This document shows, one piece after another, positions 24,757 through 32,958 of a stretch of DNA of 64,000 nt; position 1 is the first letter of the stretch, and each line of letters begins with the position of its first letter. The position numbers were made by a program, and so were the translations under genes. Below the pieces are notes generated by a model. It did not search any database and was not told where the DNA came from. It saw nothing but the letters and a program-made list of their open reading frames with translations. The DNA comes from Nocardioides sp. CFH 31398 (GTDB lineage: Bacteria > Actinomycetota > Actinomycetes > Propionibacteriales > Nocardioidaceae), in NCBI RefSeq assembly GCF_022436705.1, contig NZ_JAKUHT010000030.1, positions 1 to 64,000 on the forward strand, in the 5' to 3' direction.

Positions 24757-24954
24757 GTGCTGTTCATCGTCTTCGCGATGTTCCTCATCCTCGCCGTCGC
24801 CACCGCCGTCGTGGTGTTCGTCGCGTACCCGTACCGGGGTTCCGAGGTCCCGGGCGCGCCCTGGTTCGGTGACGCGGTGCGTCGCTGGTCGGGGCGCCTG
24901 CGCCCGCTGTCGGAGGACGAGCAGCGCAGCCTGCGCGAGCACTCCCGCCGCTGA
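24757..24954 (+). CDS. Small single-pass membrane protein of unknown function
   Basis: A 65-residue protein. Residues 1-25 (LFIVFAMFLILAVATAVVVF) form one transmembrane helix, followed by a charged cytoplasmic tail with Pro/Trp near its start (GAPWFGDAVRRW) and a basic end. GTG 24757 follows GAAGG. It stands directly before ftsY, about 83 bases away. I do not recognise a family; the good ribosome site and strong coding bias support it. Confidence 0.65.
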   Translation: MLFIVFAMFLILAVATAVVVFVAYPYRGSEVPGAPWFGDAVRRWSGRLRPLSEDEQRSLREHSRR

Positions 24955-25037
24955 CCCGGCACCGATCGGCGGGCGGTGCCGCGCGGTGAGCGCCGCGCCC
25001 GCGAGCACCCCGGACGGGTCTGGTTTCATGGTCGGCC

Positions 25038-26225
25038 ATGGGCTACATCGCTGACTGGGTGCTGCTGGTCGTCGGCCTCCTGCTGGTCGCCGGCGTCACG
25101 GGGGTCGCACTCCTCTCCGGCAGCCGTCGTCGACGGGGCGGCGAGGAGGACCTGCCGCCCGGCGGCGGCACCGACGTCCTCACGCCGCCGCGCGAGCGGA
25201 CGGACGACGAGACCACCGCGACCGAGCCCGCGACCGACGTCGTCGAGCCGGACGTCGAGCCCGACGTCGAGGCGCCCACCGCGCCGCCCGCGCCGGAGGT
25301 CGAGAGGCCCGAGGGGGCGGCGTCCCGGCTCGTCCGTCTGCGTCAGCGCCTCTCCCGCTCCCAGGGCGGCCTCGGCAAGGGCCTGCTCGCGCTCCTGTCG
25401 CGCGACCGGCTCGACGAGGACACCTGGGAGGACATCGAGGACACCCTCCTCGGCGCCGACATCGGCGTCGCTCCGACCCAGCAGCTGGTCGAGAGGCTCC
25501 GCACGCGACTGCGGGTCGAGGGTGGCTCCGCCGACGTCCGCGCCGTCCTGAAGGAGGAGCTGCTCAGCCTCGTCGACCCGTCGATGGACCGCCGCCTGGC
25601 GGTCACCGGGGAGGGCGACGACCCCGGCGTCGTCCTGGTCGTCGGCGTCAACGGCACGGGCAAGACCACCACCGTCGGCAAGGTCGCCCGGCTCCTGCGG
25701 GCCGAGGACATGTCCGTCGTCCTGGGCGCCGCCGACACCTTCCGCGCCGCCGCGGCCGAGCAGCTCACCACCTGGGGCGAGCGGGTCGGCGTCGAGGTGG
25801 TGCGCGGGCCCGAGGGCACCGACCCCGCCAGCGTCGCCTTCGACGCGGTCAAGCGGGGCAAGGCCGACGGGGTCGACACGGTGCTCGTCGACACCGCGGG
25901 GCGGCTGCAGAACAAGGCCGGGCTCATGGACGAGCTGGGCAAGGTCAAGCGGGTCATCGAGAAGCAGGCGCCCGTCACCGAGGTGCTGCTCGTGCTCGAC
26001 GCCACCACCGGCCAGAACGGCATGGTCCAGGCGCGCGTGTTCGCCGACATCGTCGACGTGTCCGGCATCGTCCTGACGAAGCTGGACGGCTCCGCGAAGG
26101 GCGGCATCGTCGTCGCCGTGCAGCGCGAGCTCGGCGTCCCGGTCAAGCTCGTCGGCCTCGGGGAGGGCCCGGACGACCTCGCCCCCTTCGACGCCGAGGC
26201 CTTCACCGAGGCCCTGCTGGGCTGA
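25038..26225 (+). CDS. ftsY: Signal recognition particle receptor FtsY
   Basis: A 395-residue GTPase that docks the SRP-ribosome complex at the membrane. An N-terminal transmembrane helix (residues 8-27) is followed by an acidic, Pro-rich linker to about residue 95, then the NG domain. Walker A GVNGTGKTTT is at 203-212, followed by DTFRAAAAEQL, DTAGRLQNKAGLM and LTKLDGSAKGG. The membrane helix in place of the amphipathic start of E. coli FtsY is usual for actinobacteria. Its partner Ffh is encoded at 30568. Confidence 0.96.
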   Translation: MGYIADWVLLVVGLLLVAGVTGVALLSGSRRRRGGEEDLPPGGGTDVLTPPRERTDDETTATEPATDVVEPDVEPDVEAPTAPPAPEVERPEGAASRLVRLRQRLSRSQGGLGKGLLALLSRDRLDEDTWEDIEDTLLGADIGVAPTQQLVERLRTRLRVEGGSADVRAVLKEELLSLVDPSMDRRLAVTGEGDDPGVVLVVGVNGTGKTTTVGKVARLLRAEDMSVVLGAADTFRAAAAEQLTTWGERVGVEVVRGPEGTDPASVAFDAVKRGKADGVDTVLVDTAGRLQNKAGLMDELGKVKRVIEKQAPVTEVLLVLDATTGQNGMVQARVFADIVDVSGIVLTKLDGSAKGGIVVAVQRELGVPVKLVGLGEGPDDLAPFDAEAFTEALLG

Positions 26226-26249
26226 CGCCCGGGCGTCGCACAGGCCCAC

Positions 26250-26318
26250 GTAACGTCGCCGTAACGCAAGCCGGGAAGGTGTTTCCTGACTGAAACACCG
26301 ACCGGACCCCGGTGAAAC
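26250..26318. promoter_or_regulatory. GlnR-like nitrogen-control boxes upstream of amt
   Basis: GTAAC-GTCGCC-GTAAC (26250-26265) gives the AC-n9-AC spacing described for actinobacterial GlnR. Next come GTGTTTC-CTGACT-GAAACAC (26279-26298), a perfect 7-base inverted repeat, and another GAAAC half-site at 26314-26318. These stand 104-172 bases before the amt start. Control of amt-glnB-glnD by GlnR is known in related genera; the assignment here is by motif only. Confidence 0.6.
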
Positions 26319-26421
26319 CTGCGGATCAGAGGGTCGGAGGCACGTCGGACACCCGGCTCGCGACAGAGACGTCGCGCGGCCGACGTCCCCTGTCACCGCT
26401 CAGCCCACACCCGGAGGTCCC

Positions 26422-27753
26422 GTGGACGGCTACTACGCCTTCATGCTGGTCGCCACAGCATTCGTGCTGATGATGACCGTGCCCGCACTCGCCCTGTTCT
26501 ACGGCGGGATGTCACGTTCCAAGTCCGTGCTCAACATGATGATGATGTCGTTCACGGCAGCGGCCATCGTCGGCATCCTGTACGTCGCCATCGGCTGGTC
26601 CATGGGCTTCGGCGGCGACGGCACGTTCTTCGCCAACCCCTTCGAGCTGCCCTGGCTCGACGGCGTCACCACCGACTCCTACATCGGCGTGTTCTTCCAG
26701 ATGACCTTCGCGGTCATCACCGTCGCGCTCATCTCCGGCGCCCTCGAGGGCCGGATGAAGTTCGCCGCCTGGGTGGCCTTCGTGCCCGTCTGGGCCGTGC
26801 TCGTCTACTTCCCGATGGCGCACATGGTCTTCAGCTGCACCGACGACTCCCTGATCTGCGGCCGCATCGGCGCCCAGGACTACGCCGGCGGCACCGCCGT
26901 CCACATCAACGCCGGCGTCGCGGCGCTCGTGCTCGTCCTGCTCCTCGGCAAGCGCCTGAACTGGCCGAAGGACAAGATGCGCCCGCACAACCTGACCCTC
27001 ACCATGCTCGGCGCGGGTCTGCTGTGGATGGGCTGGTACGGCTTCAACGTCGGCTCGATCGTCTTCAGCGAGGAGTCGCTCGCCGACGAGAGCGTCATGG
27101 TCGAGCAGTTCCTCTCCGAGACCGGTCGCACCTTCGGCAACACCACCCTCGCCACGATGGCCGCCATCCTCGGCTGGCTCCTGGTCGAGCGGATGATGCA
27201 CGGCAAGGCCACCTCGCTGGGCGCCGCGTCCGGCATCGTCGCCGGCCTCGTCGCCATCACCCCGGCCGCCGGCGCGGTCAACCTCTCCGGCGCCGTCGCG
27301 ATCGGCGCCATCGCCGGTGCCCTCTGCGCCTGGGCCGTGGGCTGGAAGTTCCGCCTCGGGTACGACGACTCGCTCGACGTGGTCGGCGTCCACCTGGTCG
27401 GCGGCGTCATCGGCACCGTCCTGATCGGCGTCTTCTCCACCGCCGAGGGCGCGGGCGGCGTCGACGGCCTGCTCTACGGCGGCGGCGTCGACTCCCTGGT
27501 CGACCAGGTGCTCGGCGTCCTCGTGGCCGTCGTCTACGTCGGCGTCCTGACCCTGGTCATCGGCCTCGCGGTCAAGTTCACCGTCGGCCTGCGGCTCGAC
27601 CCCGAGGACGAGGTCAACGGCATCGACCTCGCCGAGCACGGCGAGTCGGCGTACGACCTGCACACCGGCATCGGCGGGGGAGTCTCGTCGGGCCTGGCGG
27701 GCAACGCCCCGGCGAAGGCCTTCCCCACCACCACGAAGGAGAACCAGTCGTGA
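26422..27753 (+). CDS. amt: Ammonium transporter
   Basis: A 443-residue membrane protein with eleven hydrophobic segments. Visible are ALALFYGGMSRSKSVLNMM at the N-terminus, AGGTAVHINAGVAALVL, and DDSLDVVGVHLVGGVIGT with the pore histidine. It carries ammonium across the membrane and is gated by the PII protein encoded next. GTG 26422 follows GGAGG. The stop overlaps the glnB start as GTGA. Confidence 0.96.
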   Translation: MDGYYAFMLVATAFVLMMTVPALALFYGGMSRSKSVLNMMMMSFTAAAIVGILYVAIGWSMGFGGDGTFFANPFELPWLDGVTTDSYIGVFFQMTFAVITVALISGALEGRMKFAAWVAFVPVWAVLVYFPMAHMVFSCTDDSLICGRIGAQDYAGGTAVHINAGVAALVLVLLLGKRLNWPKDKMRPHNLTLTMLGAGLLWMGWYGFNVGSIVFSEESLADESVMVEQFLSETGRTFGNTTLATMAAILGWLLVERMMHGKATSLGAASGIVAGLVAITPAAGAVNLSGAVAIGAIAGALCAWAVGWKFRLGYDDSLDVVGVHLVGGVIGTVLIGVFSTAEGAGGVDGLLYGGGVDSLVDQVLGVLVAVVYVGVLTLVIGLAVKFTVGLRLDPEDEVNGIDLAEHGESAYDLHTGIGGGVSSGLAGNAPAKAFPTTTKENQS

Positions 27754-28088
27754 AGCTCGTGACCGCGGTCATCAAGCCGCACAAGTGGGAGGAGGTCCGG
27801 GAGGCTCTCGAGACCTTCGGCGTGACGGGCATGACCGTCAGCGAGGTCAGCGGCTACGGCCGCCAGAAGGGCCACACCGAGGTCTACCGCGGCGCGGAGT
27901 ACGACATCGCGCTCGTGCCCAAGCTGCGCATCGAGATCGTGGTCGAGGACGGCGACGCCGACGACATCGTCGGCATCATCGTCCGCACCGCGCAGACCGG
28001 TCGCATCGGCGACGGCAAGGTCTGGGTCTCCTCGGTGGACACCGTCGTCCGGGTCCGCACCGGGGACCGCGACACCGCCGCCATCTAG
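27750..28088 (+). CDS. glnB: PII nitrogen-signalling protein (GlnB/GlnK)
   Basis: A 112-residue trimeric signal protein. The T-loop reads YGRQKGHTEVYRGAEY, with Tyr51 the site of uridylylation or adenylylation. The C-terminal signature TGRIGDGKVWVSSVDTVVRVRTG is present in parts. It senses ATP/ADP and 2-oxoglutarate and blocks Amt when nitrogen is plentiful. The GTG start overlaps the amt stop, giving coupled synthesis with its target, and the modifying enzyme gene follows. Confidence 0.96.
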   Translation: MKLVTAVIKPHKWEEVREALETFGVTGMTVSEVSGYGRQKGHTEVYRGAEYDIALVPKLRIEIVVEDGDADDIVGIIVRTAQTGRIGDGKVWVSSVDTVVRVRTGDRDTAAI

Positions 28089-28149
28089 TCGCGACCGGCC
28101 CGGCCACAGGCGCCCGGACCGGCCTGCACCCGGCCCGGACCCCGGCACA

Positions 28150-28182
28150 CGGCCCCGCCTCGCCCTCCGCGAGGCGGGGCCG
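28150..28182 (+). terminator. Hairpin terminator or attenuator between glnB and glnD
   Basis: A perfect 14-base stem: CGGCCCCGCCTCGC pairs with GCGAGGCGGGGCCG around a 5-base loop. It would end most amt-glnB transcripts, leaving glnD at a lower level or on its own promoter. Confidence 0.75.
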
Positions 28183-28241
28183 TCGTGCGTCGGGCGCGAC
28201 ACCCCCGACCCTCCCTCCCGCCAGGAAGGCACCATCACCCC

Positions 28242-30479
28242 ATGAGCGCCGCCGACAGGGCCGCCCGCACCGAGGCCGCCGACGCGTTGTGCGCCGCGGC
28301 GTACGCCGAGGCGGAGGGCCCGTCGTCCGGGGCAGCGCTGGTGGCCGTGGGGGGCTACGGCCGCGGTGAGCTCGCTCCCTGCTCCGACCTGGACGTCGTG
28401 CTGGTGCACGACGACCACCTCGCGCCGGACGACCTCGCCCCCGTGCTGGAGCGGCTGTGGTACCCGCTGTGGGACTCCGGGAACAGGGTCGACCACTCGG
28501 TGCGGTCGCTGTCCGAGATGACCACGGCGGCCGCCGACGACCTCAAGGTGATGCTGGGCCAGCTCGACGTGCGCCACCTGGCCGGCGACCACCACCTCAG
28601 CCTGCGGCTGCGCACCGAGCAGCTCGCGCACTGGCGCCGCGACGCCCGCCGTCGCCTGCCCGAGCTGAAGACGCTCACCCACGGCCGCCACGTCAGGGCC
28701 GGTGAGCTCGCGCACGCGTCGGTGCCCGACCTCAAGGAGTCGCACGGCGGGATCCGGGACGCCACCGTGCTCCGCGCGCTCGTCGCGAGCTGGCTGGTCG
28801 ACGCCTCGCAGGCGGACTCCGAGTCGGCACGACGGGGCCTGCTCGACGTCCGCGACGAGCTGCACGCCGTGACCGGCCGGGCGGTGGACAGGATCGCCCC
28901 CGAGCACTGGGCGCCGCTGGCCGAGCGTCTGGGCCTGCCCGACGCCGTGGCGGCCCAGCGGCACGTCCGGGAGCTCGGCCGCCGCCTCACCCACTTCTCG
29001 CGCCTCGCCTGGCGCCGCGTGGACGACGTCCTCACCGGCCCCGGGCGCGGCCCGCGGCGCCCCCGCCTCGAGACCCTGGCCCCGGGCGTGGCCCTGGCCG
29101 CGGGCGAGGTCGTCCTGGACCGCGGCGCCCGGCCCGAGGACGACCCCGCACTCCTGCTGCGCGCCTGCGCCGAGGCCGCGGAGCGCGACGTCCCCCTCGC
29201 TCCCGCGACCGCGGCCCGGCTGGCCCGTGAGGGTGCGCCGCTGGGGGAGGTCTGGCCCGCCGAGGCCCGGCGCCTGCTGGTGCGGATGCTCGCCGCCGGC
29301 CCCGGCCTGCTGCCCGTCTGGGAGACCCTGGAGGAGACCGGGGCGCTGGCGTCGATCCTCCCCGAGTGGGAGCGCATCCGCCTGTTCCCGCACGCCTCCG
29401 CCGTGCACCGCTTCACCGTCGACCGCCACTCCGTCGAGACCTGCGTGGAGGCGGCCGGCCTCATCCGCAGCGTCGGACGGCCCGACGTCCTCGCGGTCGC
29501 CGCGCTGCTGCACGACATCGGCAAGGGCGGCTTCGGCGACCACAGCGTCGAGGGGGAGCCGATCGCCCGCCGGATCGCGCGGCGCCTCGGGTTCGACGAC
29601 GACGAGTGCGACGTGGTCGGCACCCTGGTGCGCCACCACCTGCTGCTCGCGGAGACCGCCACCAGCCGCGACCCCGACGACCCGGTCACGCTCGCCCACG
29701 TGGCCGACCGTGTGCGCAGCCCCGAGGTCCTCTCCCTGCTGGTCGCCCTCACCGAGGCCGACGCCCGGGCCGCGTCACCGCAGGCGTGGTCGTCGTGGCG
29801 CGCGAGCCTGGTGCGCCGGCTCGCGGACGGCGTCCTCGCCGTGCTGGTCGCGCGGGAGGCGGGCACCTCGGCGCCCCGCGTCGCGGACCCCCAGGTGGCC
29901 GTGCCGGAGGCCGTGCGCGCGGACCCGTCCCGCGCGGCGTTCACCGTCGAGCCCGTCGCCGACGGCGCCCGGGTCACGGCGGTCTCCGGCGACCGGGTCG
30001 GGCTGCTCGCCGACGTGGCCGCCGTCCTCGCGCTGCAGCGGGTGCGGGTGCGGGCCGCCCGGGCGTGGTCGCAGGACTCGTGGGGCGTCTCGGCCTGGGA
30101 CGTCACCGAGGAGGTTGACCCCGCGGTGCTGCGCGACCGGTTCGCCGCGCTCGTCGAGGGCCGGCTGGACGTCGAGCGCCGGCTGCGCCTCGACTCCTCC
30201 GCCGACGTGCTCCCGCCCACCGTCGAGGTCCACCACGAGGCGTCGCGGACGTCCACCGTGCTGGAGGTCCGGGCCAGCGACCGGCTCTCCGTCGTCCACC
30301 ACGTCTGCGCCACGCTCGCGCGGCTCGACATCGCCGTCCGCTCGGCGCACGTGGACACCCTGGGCCCGCAGGCGGTGGACGTCTTCTACCTCCAGGAGGC
30401 GTGGGCCGGGGCGCTGGCGGACGACCGGGCCGCGGACGCCGCGCACGCCGTACGTTCCGCGCTCGCCGGCGCCGGATAG
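28242..30479 (+). CDS. glnD: PII uridylyl/adenylyltransferase and removing enzyme
   Basis: A 745-residue enzyme. The N-terminal nucleotidyltransferase motif GGYGRGELAPCSDLDV is at residues 37-52, with Asp49 and Asp51 as metal ligands. The HD hydrolase domain (LLHDIGKGGFGDHS) is near residue 422. Two C-terminal ACT domains sense glutamine (AVSGDRVGLLADVA; RASDRLSVVHHVC). It modifies Tyr51 of the adjacent PII protein. The ATG at 28242 follows AGGAAGG. It is shorter at the N-terminus than the E. coli enzyme (about 890 residues), as in other actinobacteria. Confidence 0.94.
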   Translation: MSAADRAARTEAADALCAAAYAEAEGPSSGAALVAVGGYGRGELAPCSDLDVVLVHDDHLAPDDLAPVLERLWYPLWDSGNRVDHSVRSLSEMTTAAADDLKVMLGQLDVRHLAGDHHLSLRLRTEQLAHWRRDARRRLPELKTLTHGRHVRAGELAHASVPDLKESHGGIRDATVLRALVASWLVDASQADSESARRGLLDVRDELHAVTGRAVDRIAPEHWAPLAERLGLPDAVAAQRHVRELGRRLTHFSRLAWRRVDDVLTGPGRGPRRPRLETLAPGVALAAGEVVLDRGARPEDDPALLLRACAEAAERDVPLAPATAARLAREGAPLGEVWPAEARRLLVRMLAAGPGLLPVWETLEETGALASILPEWERIRLFPHASAVHRFTVDRHSVETCVEAAGLIRSVGRPDVLAVAALLHDIGKGGFGDHSVEGEPIARRIARRLGFDDDECDVVGTLVRHHLLLAETATSRDPDDPVTLAHVADRVRSPEVLSLLVALTEADARAASPQAWSSWRASLVRRLADGVLAVLVAREAGTSAPRVADPQVAVPEAVRADPSRAAFTVEPVADGARVTAVSGDRVGLLADVAAVLALQRVRVRAARAWSQDSWGVSAWDVTEEVDPAVLRDRFAALVEGRLDVERRLRLDSSADVLPPTVEVHHEASRTSTVLEVRASDRLSVVHHVCATLARLDIAVRSAHVDTLGPQAVDVFYLQEAWAGALADDRAADAAHAVRSALAGAG

Positions 30480-30482
30480 GCT
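30477..30482 (+). promoter_or_regulatory. -10 box overlapping the glnD stop, upstream of ffh
   Basis: TAGGCT includes the TAG stop of glnD. It would give ffh a leader of about 80 bases. The same box sequence recurs across the window. Confidence 0.4.
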
Positions 30483-30567
30483 GGGCCACCGCCCGTGGCG
30501 CGCTCCGACGGACCGTCGCCGTAGCCACCGCGGGCCCCGCCGTCTACGACCCAGGGACCTCACACAC

Positions 30568-32115
30568 GTGTTCGCCACCCTCTCCGACCGCCTCGCCGAC
30601 ACCTTCAAGAACCTGCGGGGCAAGGGACGCCTCTCCGAGGCCGACATCGACGCCACCGCGCGCGAGATCCGCATCGCGCTGCTGGAGGCGGACGTCGCGC
30701 TGCCGGTGGTCAAGGAGTTCACCGCCGCGGTGAAGGAGCGCGCCCGCGGCGAGGAGGTCAGCGGCGCGCTGAACCCGGCGCAGCAGGTCATCAAGATCGT
30801 CAACGAGGAGCTCGTGTCGATCCTCGGTGGGGAGACGCGGCGGCTGCGCTACGCGAAGTCGGGCCCGACGGTGATCATGCTCGCCGGCCTCCAGGGTGCC
30901 GGCAAGACGACGCTGGCGGCCAAGCTGGCGAAGTACCTCAAGGACCAGGACAAGACCCCGGTCCTCGTCGCCTGCGACCTCCAGCGCCCCAACGCGGTCC
31001 AGCAGCTGCAGGTCAACGGCCAGCGGGTCGGCGTCCCCGTGTTCGCGCCCGAGCCCGGCAACGGGGTCGGCGACCCGGTCTCGGTGGCGAAGGCGTCGAT
31101 CGAGCACGCGAGGCGCTCCCTGCACGACGTCGTCATCGTCGACACCGCCGGCCGTCTCGGCGTCGACGCCGAGATGATGCAGCAGGCCGCGGACATCCGC
31201 GACGCCGTCCAGCCGGACGAGGTGCTGTTCGTCGTCGACGCGATGATCGGCCAGGACGCCGTCTCCACGGCGCAGGCGTTCCTCGACGGCGTCGGCTTCG
31301 ACGGCGTCGTGCTCACGAAGCTCGACGGCGACGCCCGCGGTGGTGCGGCGCTGTCGATCCGCTCGGTCACCGGCAAGCCGGTCATGTTCGCCTCCTCCGG
31401 CGAGAAGATGACCGACTTCGACGTCTTCCACCCCGACCGCATGGCCTCGCGCATCCTCGACATGGGTGACGTCATGACCCTGATCGAGCAGGCCGAGAAG
31501 GCCTTCGACGCCGAGCAGGCGGAGAAGGCGGCCGGCAAGCTGCTCGGCGGCCAGGGCGAGTTCACGCTCGACGACTTCCTCGAGCAGATGCAGCAGGTGC
31601 GCAAGCTGGGCTCGCTGTCGTCGATCCTCGGCATGCTGCCGGGGATGGGCCAGATGCGGGAGCAGCTGGCGGACTTCGACGAGCGGTCCATCGACCGCAT
31701 CCAGGCGATCATCCAGTCGATGACGCCCGCCGAGCGGGCCAACCCGAAGATCATCGACGGCTCGCGGCGCGCCCGCATCGCGAAGGGCTGCGGCCAGCAG
31801 GTCAGCGACGTCAACCAGCTCGTCGACCGGTTCTTCGAGGCCCGCAAGATGATGCAGCAGATGGCGAAGGGCGGCGGGATCCCCGGCATGCCCGGGATGC
31901 CGGGCATGGGCGGCGGCAGGAAGGGCAAGCAGAAGCCCGCGGCCCGCAAGGGCAAGGCGCGCCGCTCCGGCAACCCGGCGAAGGCCGCGCAGCCCAAGCC
32001 CGCGCCCGCGGCGAAGGGCTCGCCGTTCGGCAGCCCCGACGGACAGCCCGTGGACTACGAGAAGGCCGCGAAGGACCTGAACCTGCCCTCCGACCTGTCG
32101 AAGTACCTGCGCTGA
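30568..32115 (+). CDS. ffh: Signal recognition particle protein Ffh
   Basis: A 515-residue GTPase that binds signal peptides and the SRP RNA. The NG domain shows Walker A GLQGAGKTT at residues 107-115, DTAGRLGVDAEMM and LTKLDGDARGG. The methionine-rich M domain follows (SSILGMLPGMGQMREQ and GSRRARIAKGCG). In the M domain the usual SGSG-type turn reads KGCG. The tail after about residue 430 is Gly/Met/Lys-rich and low complexity. GTG 30568 is the only start that leaves a normal N-terminus. Confidence 0.97.
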   Translation: MFATLSDRLADTFKNLRGKGRLSEADIDATAREIRIALLEADVALPVVKEFTAAVKERARGEEVSGALNPAQQVIKIVNEELVSILGGETRRLRYAKSGPTVIMLAGLQGAGKTTLAAKLAKYLKDQDKTPVLVACDLQRPNAVQQLQVNGQRVGVPVFAPEPGNGVGDPVSVAKASIEHARRSLHDVVIVDTAGRLGVDAEMMQQAADIRDAVQPDEVLFVVDAMIGQDAVSTAQAFLDGVGFDGVVLTKLDGDARGGAALSIRSVTGKPVMFASSGEKMTDFDVFHPDRMASRILDMGDVMTLIEQAEKAFDAEQAEKAAGKLLGGQGEFTLDDFLEQMQQVRKLGSLSSILGMLPGMGQMREQLADFDERSIDRIQAIIQSMTPAERANPKIIDGSRRARIAKGCGQQVSDVNQLVDRFFEARKMMQQMAKGGGIPGMPGMPGMGGGRKGKQKPAARKGKARRSGNPAKAAQPKPAPAAKGSPFGSPDGQPVDYEKAAKDLNLPSDLSKYLR

Positions 32116-32135
32116 GCGGCTCGACGGGGTCGGGG

Positions 32136-32507
32136 GTGCCGGCCACGGTGCTCGTCGTCGACGGCGCCAACGTCGTCGGCGCCCGTCCCGACGGGTGGTG
32201 GAAGGACCGGCCCGGCGCGGCCCGGCGGCTCCACGAGGCGCTGCTCGTCGCGGCGGTCCCGCAGGAGCGCGTCGTCCTCGTGCTCGAGGGGGCGGCGAAG
32301 GCTGGCGTGAGGGCGGGTCGCGACGCGCACGTCCGCACCGTCCACGCCCCGAGGGACGGGGACCGCGAGATCGTCGCCCAGGCCGCTGCGGCCGTGGAGG
32401 CCGGCGCGAGGGTCACGGTCGTCACCGCCGACGTCGTCCTCCAGGGGCGTGTGCTCGCCGCGGGCGCCGAGTACGTCGGCCCGTCCTGGCTGCTCGACCT
32501 GCTCTGA
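32136..32507 (+). CDS. Small NYN/PIN-like nuclease-fold protein
   Basis: A 123-residue protein. The N-terminal strand VLVVDGANVVGARPDGWW has the Asp9-x-x-Asn12 pattern of NYN domains. VTVVTADVVL near residue 98 supplies a further acidic residue. Such domains are metal-dependent RNases. It starts 20 bases after ffh and is probably on the same message. A GTG at 32148 is an alternative start. The 32-bp repeat arrays begin seven bases after its stop. Fold assignment is by motif only. Confidence 0.68.
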   Translation: MPATVLVVDGANVVGARPDGWWKDRPGAARRLHEALLVAAVPQERVVLVLEGAAKAGVRAGRDAHVRTVHAPRDGDREIVAQAAAAVEAGARVTVVTADVVLQGRVLAAGAEYVGPSWLLDLL

Positions 32508-32513
32508 CCGCCC

Positions 32514-32673
32514 AGTCGGCCCGAACGCACGCCTGCAGGACGCCGAGTCGGCCCGAACGCAGGCCTGCAGGACGCCGAGTCGGCCCGAACGCGCGCCGGC
32601 AGGACGCCGAGTCGGCCCGAACGCACGTTTCTGGCGCGTCGAGTCGGCCCGAGCGCTCGCCCGACACCGCCGC
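32514..32673 (-). repeat. Array of five 32-bp direct repeats, left arm
   Basis: Units begin at 32514, 32546, 32578, 32610 and 32642, exactly 32 bases apart. Each holds the core AGTCGGCCCGAACGC. The middle units contain the 11-base palindrome GCCGAGTCGGC and the run CAGGACGCCG; the last unit decays in its second half. Orientation is opposite to the array at 32803-32942. No unique spacers separate the units. All frames give only low-complexity peptides, and the 32-base period breaks the frame, so it is not coding. Confidence 0.93.
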
Positions 32674-32802
32674 GCAGAGAGCGAGAGCCGCCGCATGTCC
32701 GCCCGTCGAGGGCAGGACCCGGGGTCGCTGGGCCCGCGGGGCCGGGCGCAGCGTCGGCGAGGGGCGCGTCCGGGACGACTCGGCACCCGAGAGCACGGGG
32801 AC

Positions 32803-32942
32803 GGGCCGACTCGGCGCCTGTGGGGCGTGCGTTCGGGCCGAGTCGGCGCTCGTGGGGCGTGCGTTCGGGCCGACTCGGTGCTTGTGGGGCGTGCGTTCGG
32901 GCCGACTCGGCGCTCGTGGGGCGTGCGTTCGGGCCGACTCGG
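32803..32942 (+). repeat. Array of 32-bp direct repeats, right arm (inverted)
   Basis: Units begin at 32803, 32835, 32867, 32899 and 32931, exactly 32 bases apart, with a degenerate extra unit at about 32772. Each carries GGGCCGACTCGGCG then GTGGGGCGTGCGTTC, the reverse complement of the left-arm core. The last unit is cut short where the promoter of the next gene begins. The 130 bases between the two arms (32674-32802) hold no gene that I can support. Confidence 0.93.
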
Positions 32943-32946
32943 GCTC

Positions 32947-32952
32947 TAGGTT
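32947..32952 (+). promoter_or_regulatory. -10 box of a probable leaderless amidohydrolase gene
   Basis: TAGGTT ends six bases before GTG 32959 and begins directly after the last 32-bp repeat unit. There is no ribosome site. The repeat array therefore occupies the -20 to -160 region of this promoter. Confidence 0.5.
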
Positions 32953-32958
32953 CGCGGT

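Noticed and set aside
32514..32942. Possible CRISPR array
   Set aside because: Units of 32 bases follow each other directly without spacers, the two halves are in opposite orientation, and no cas gene is present.
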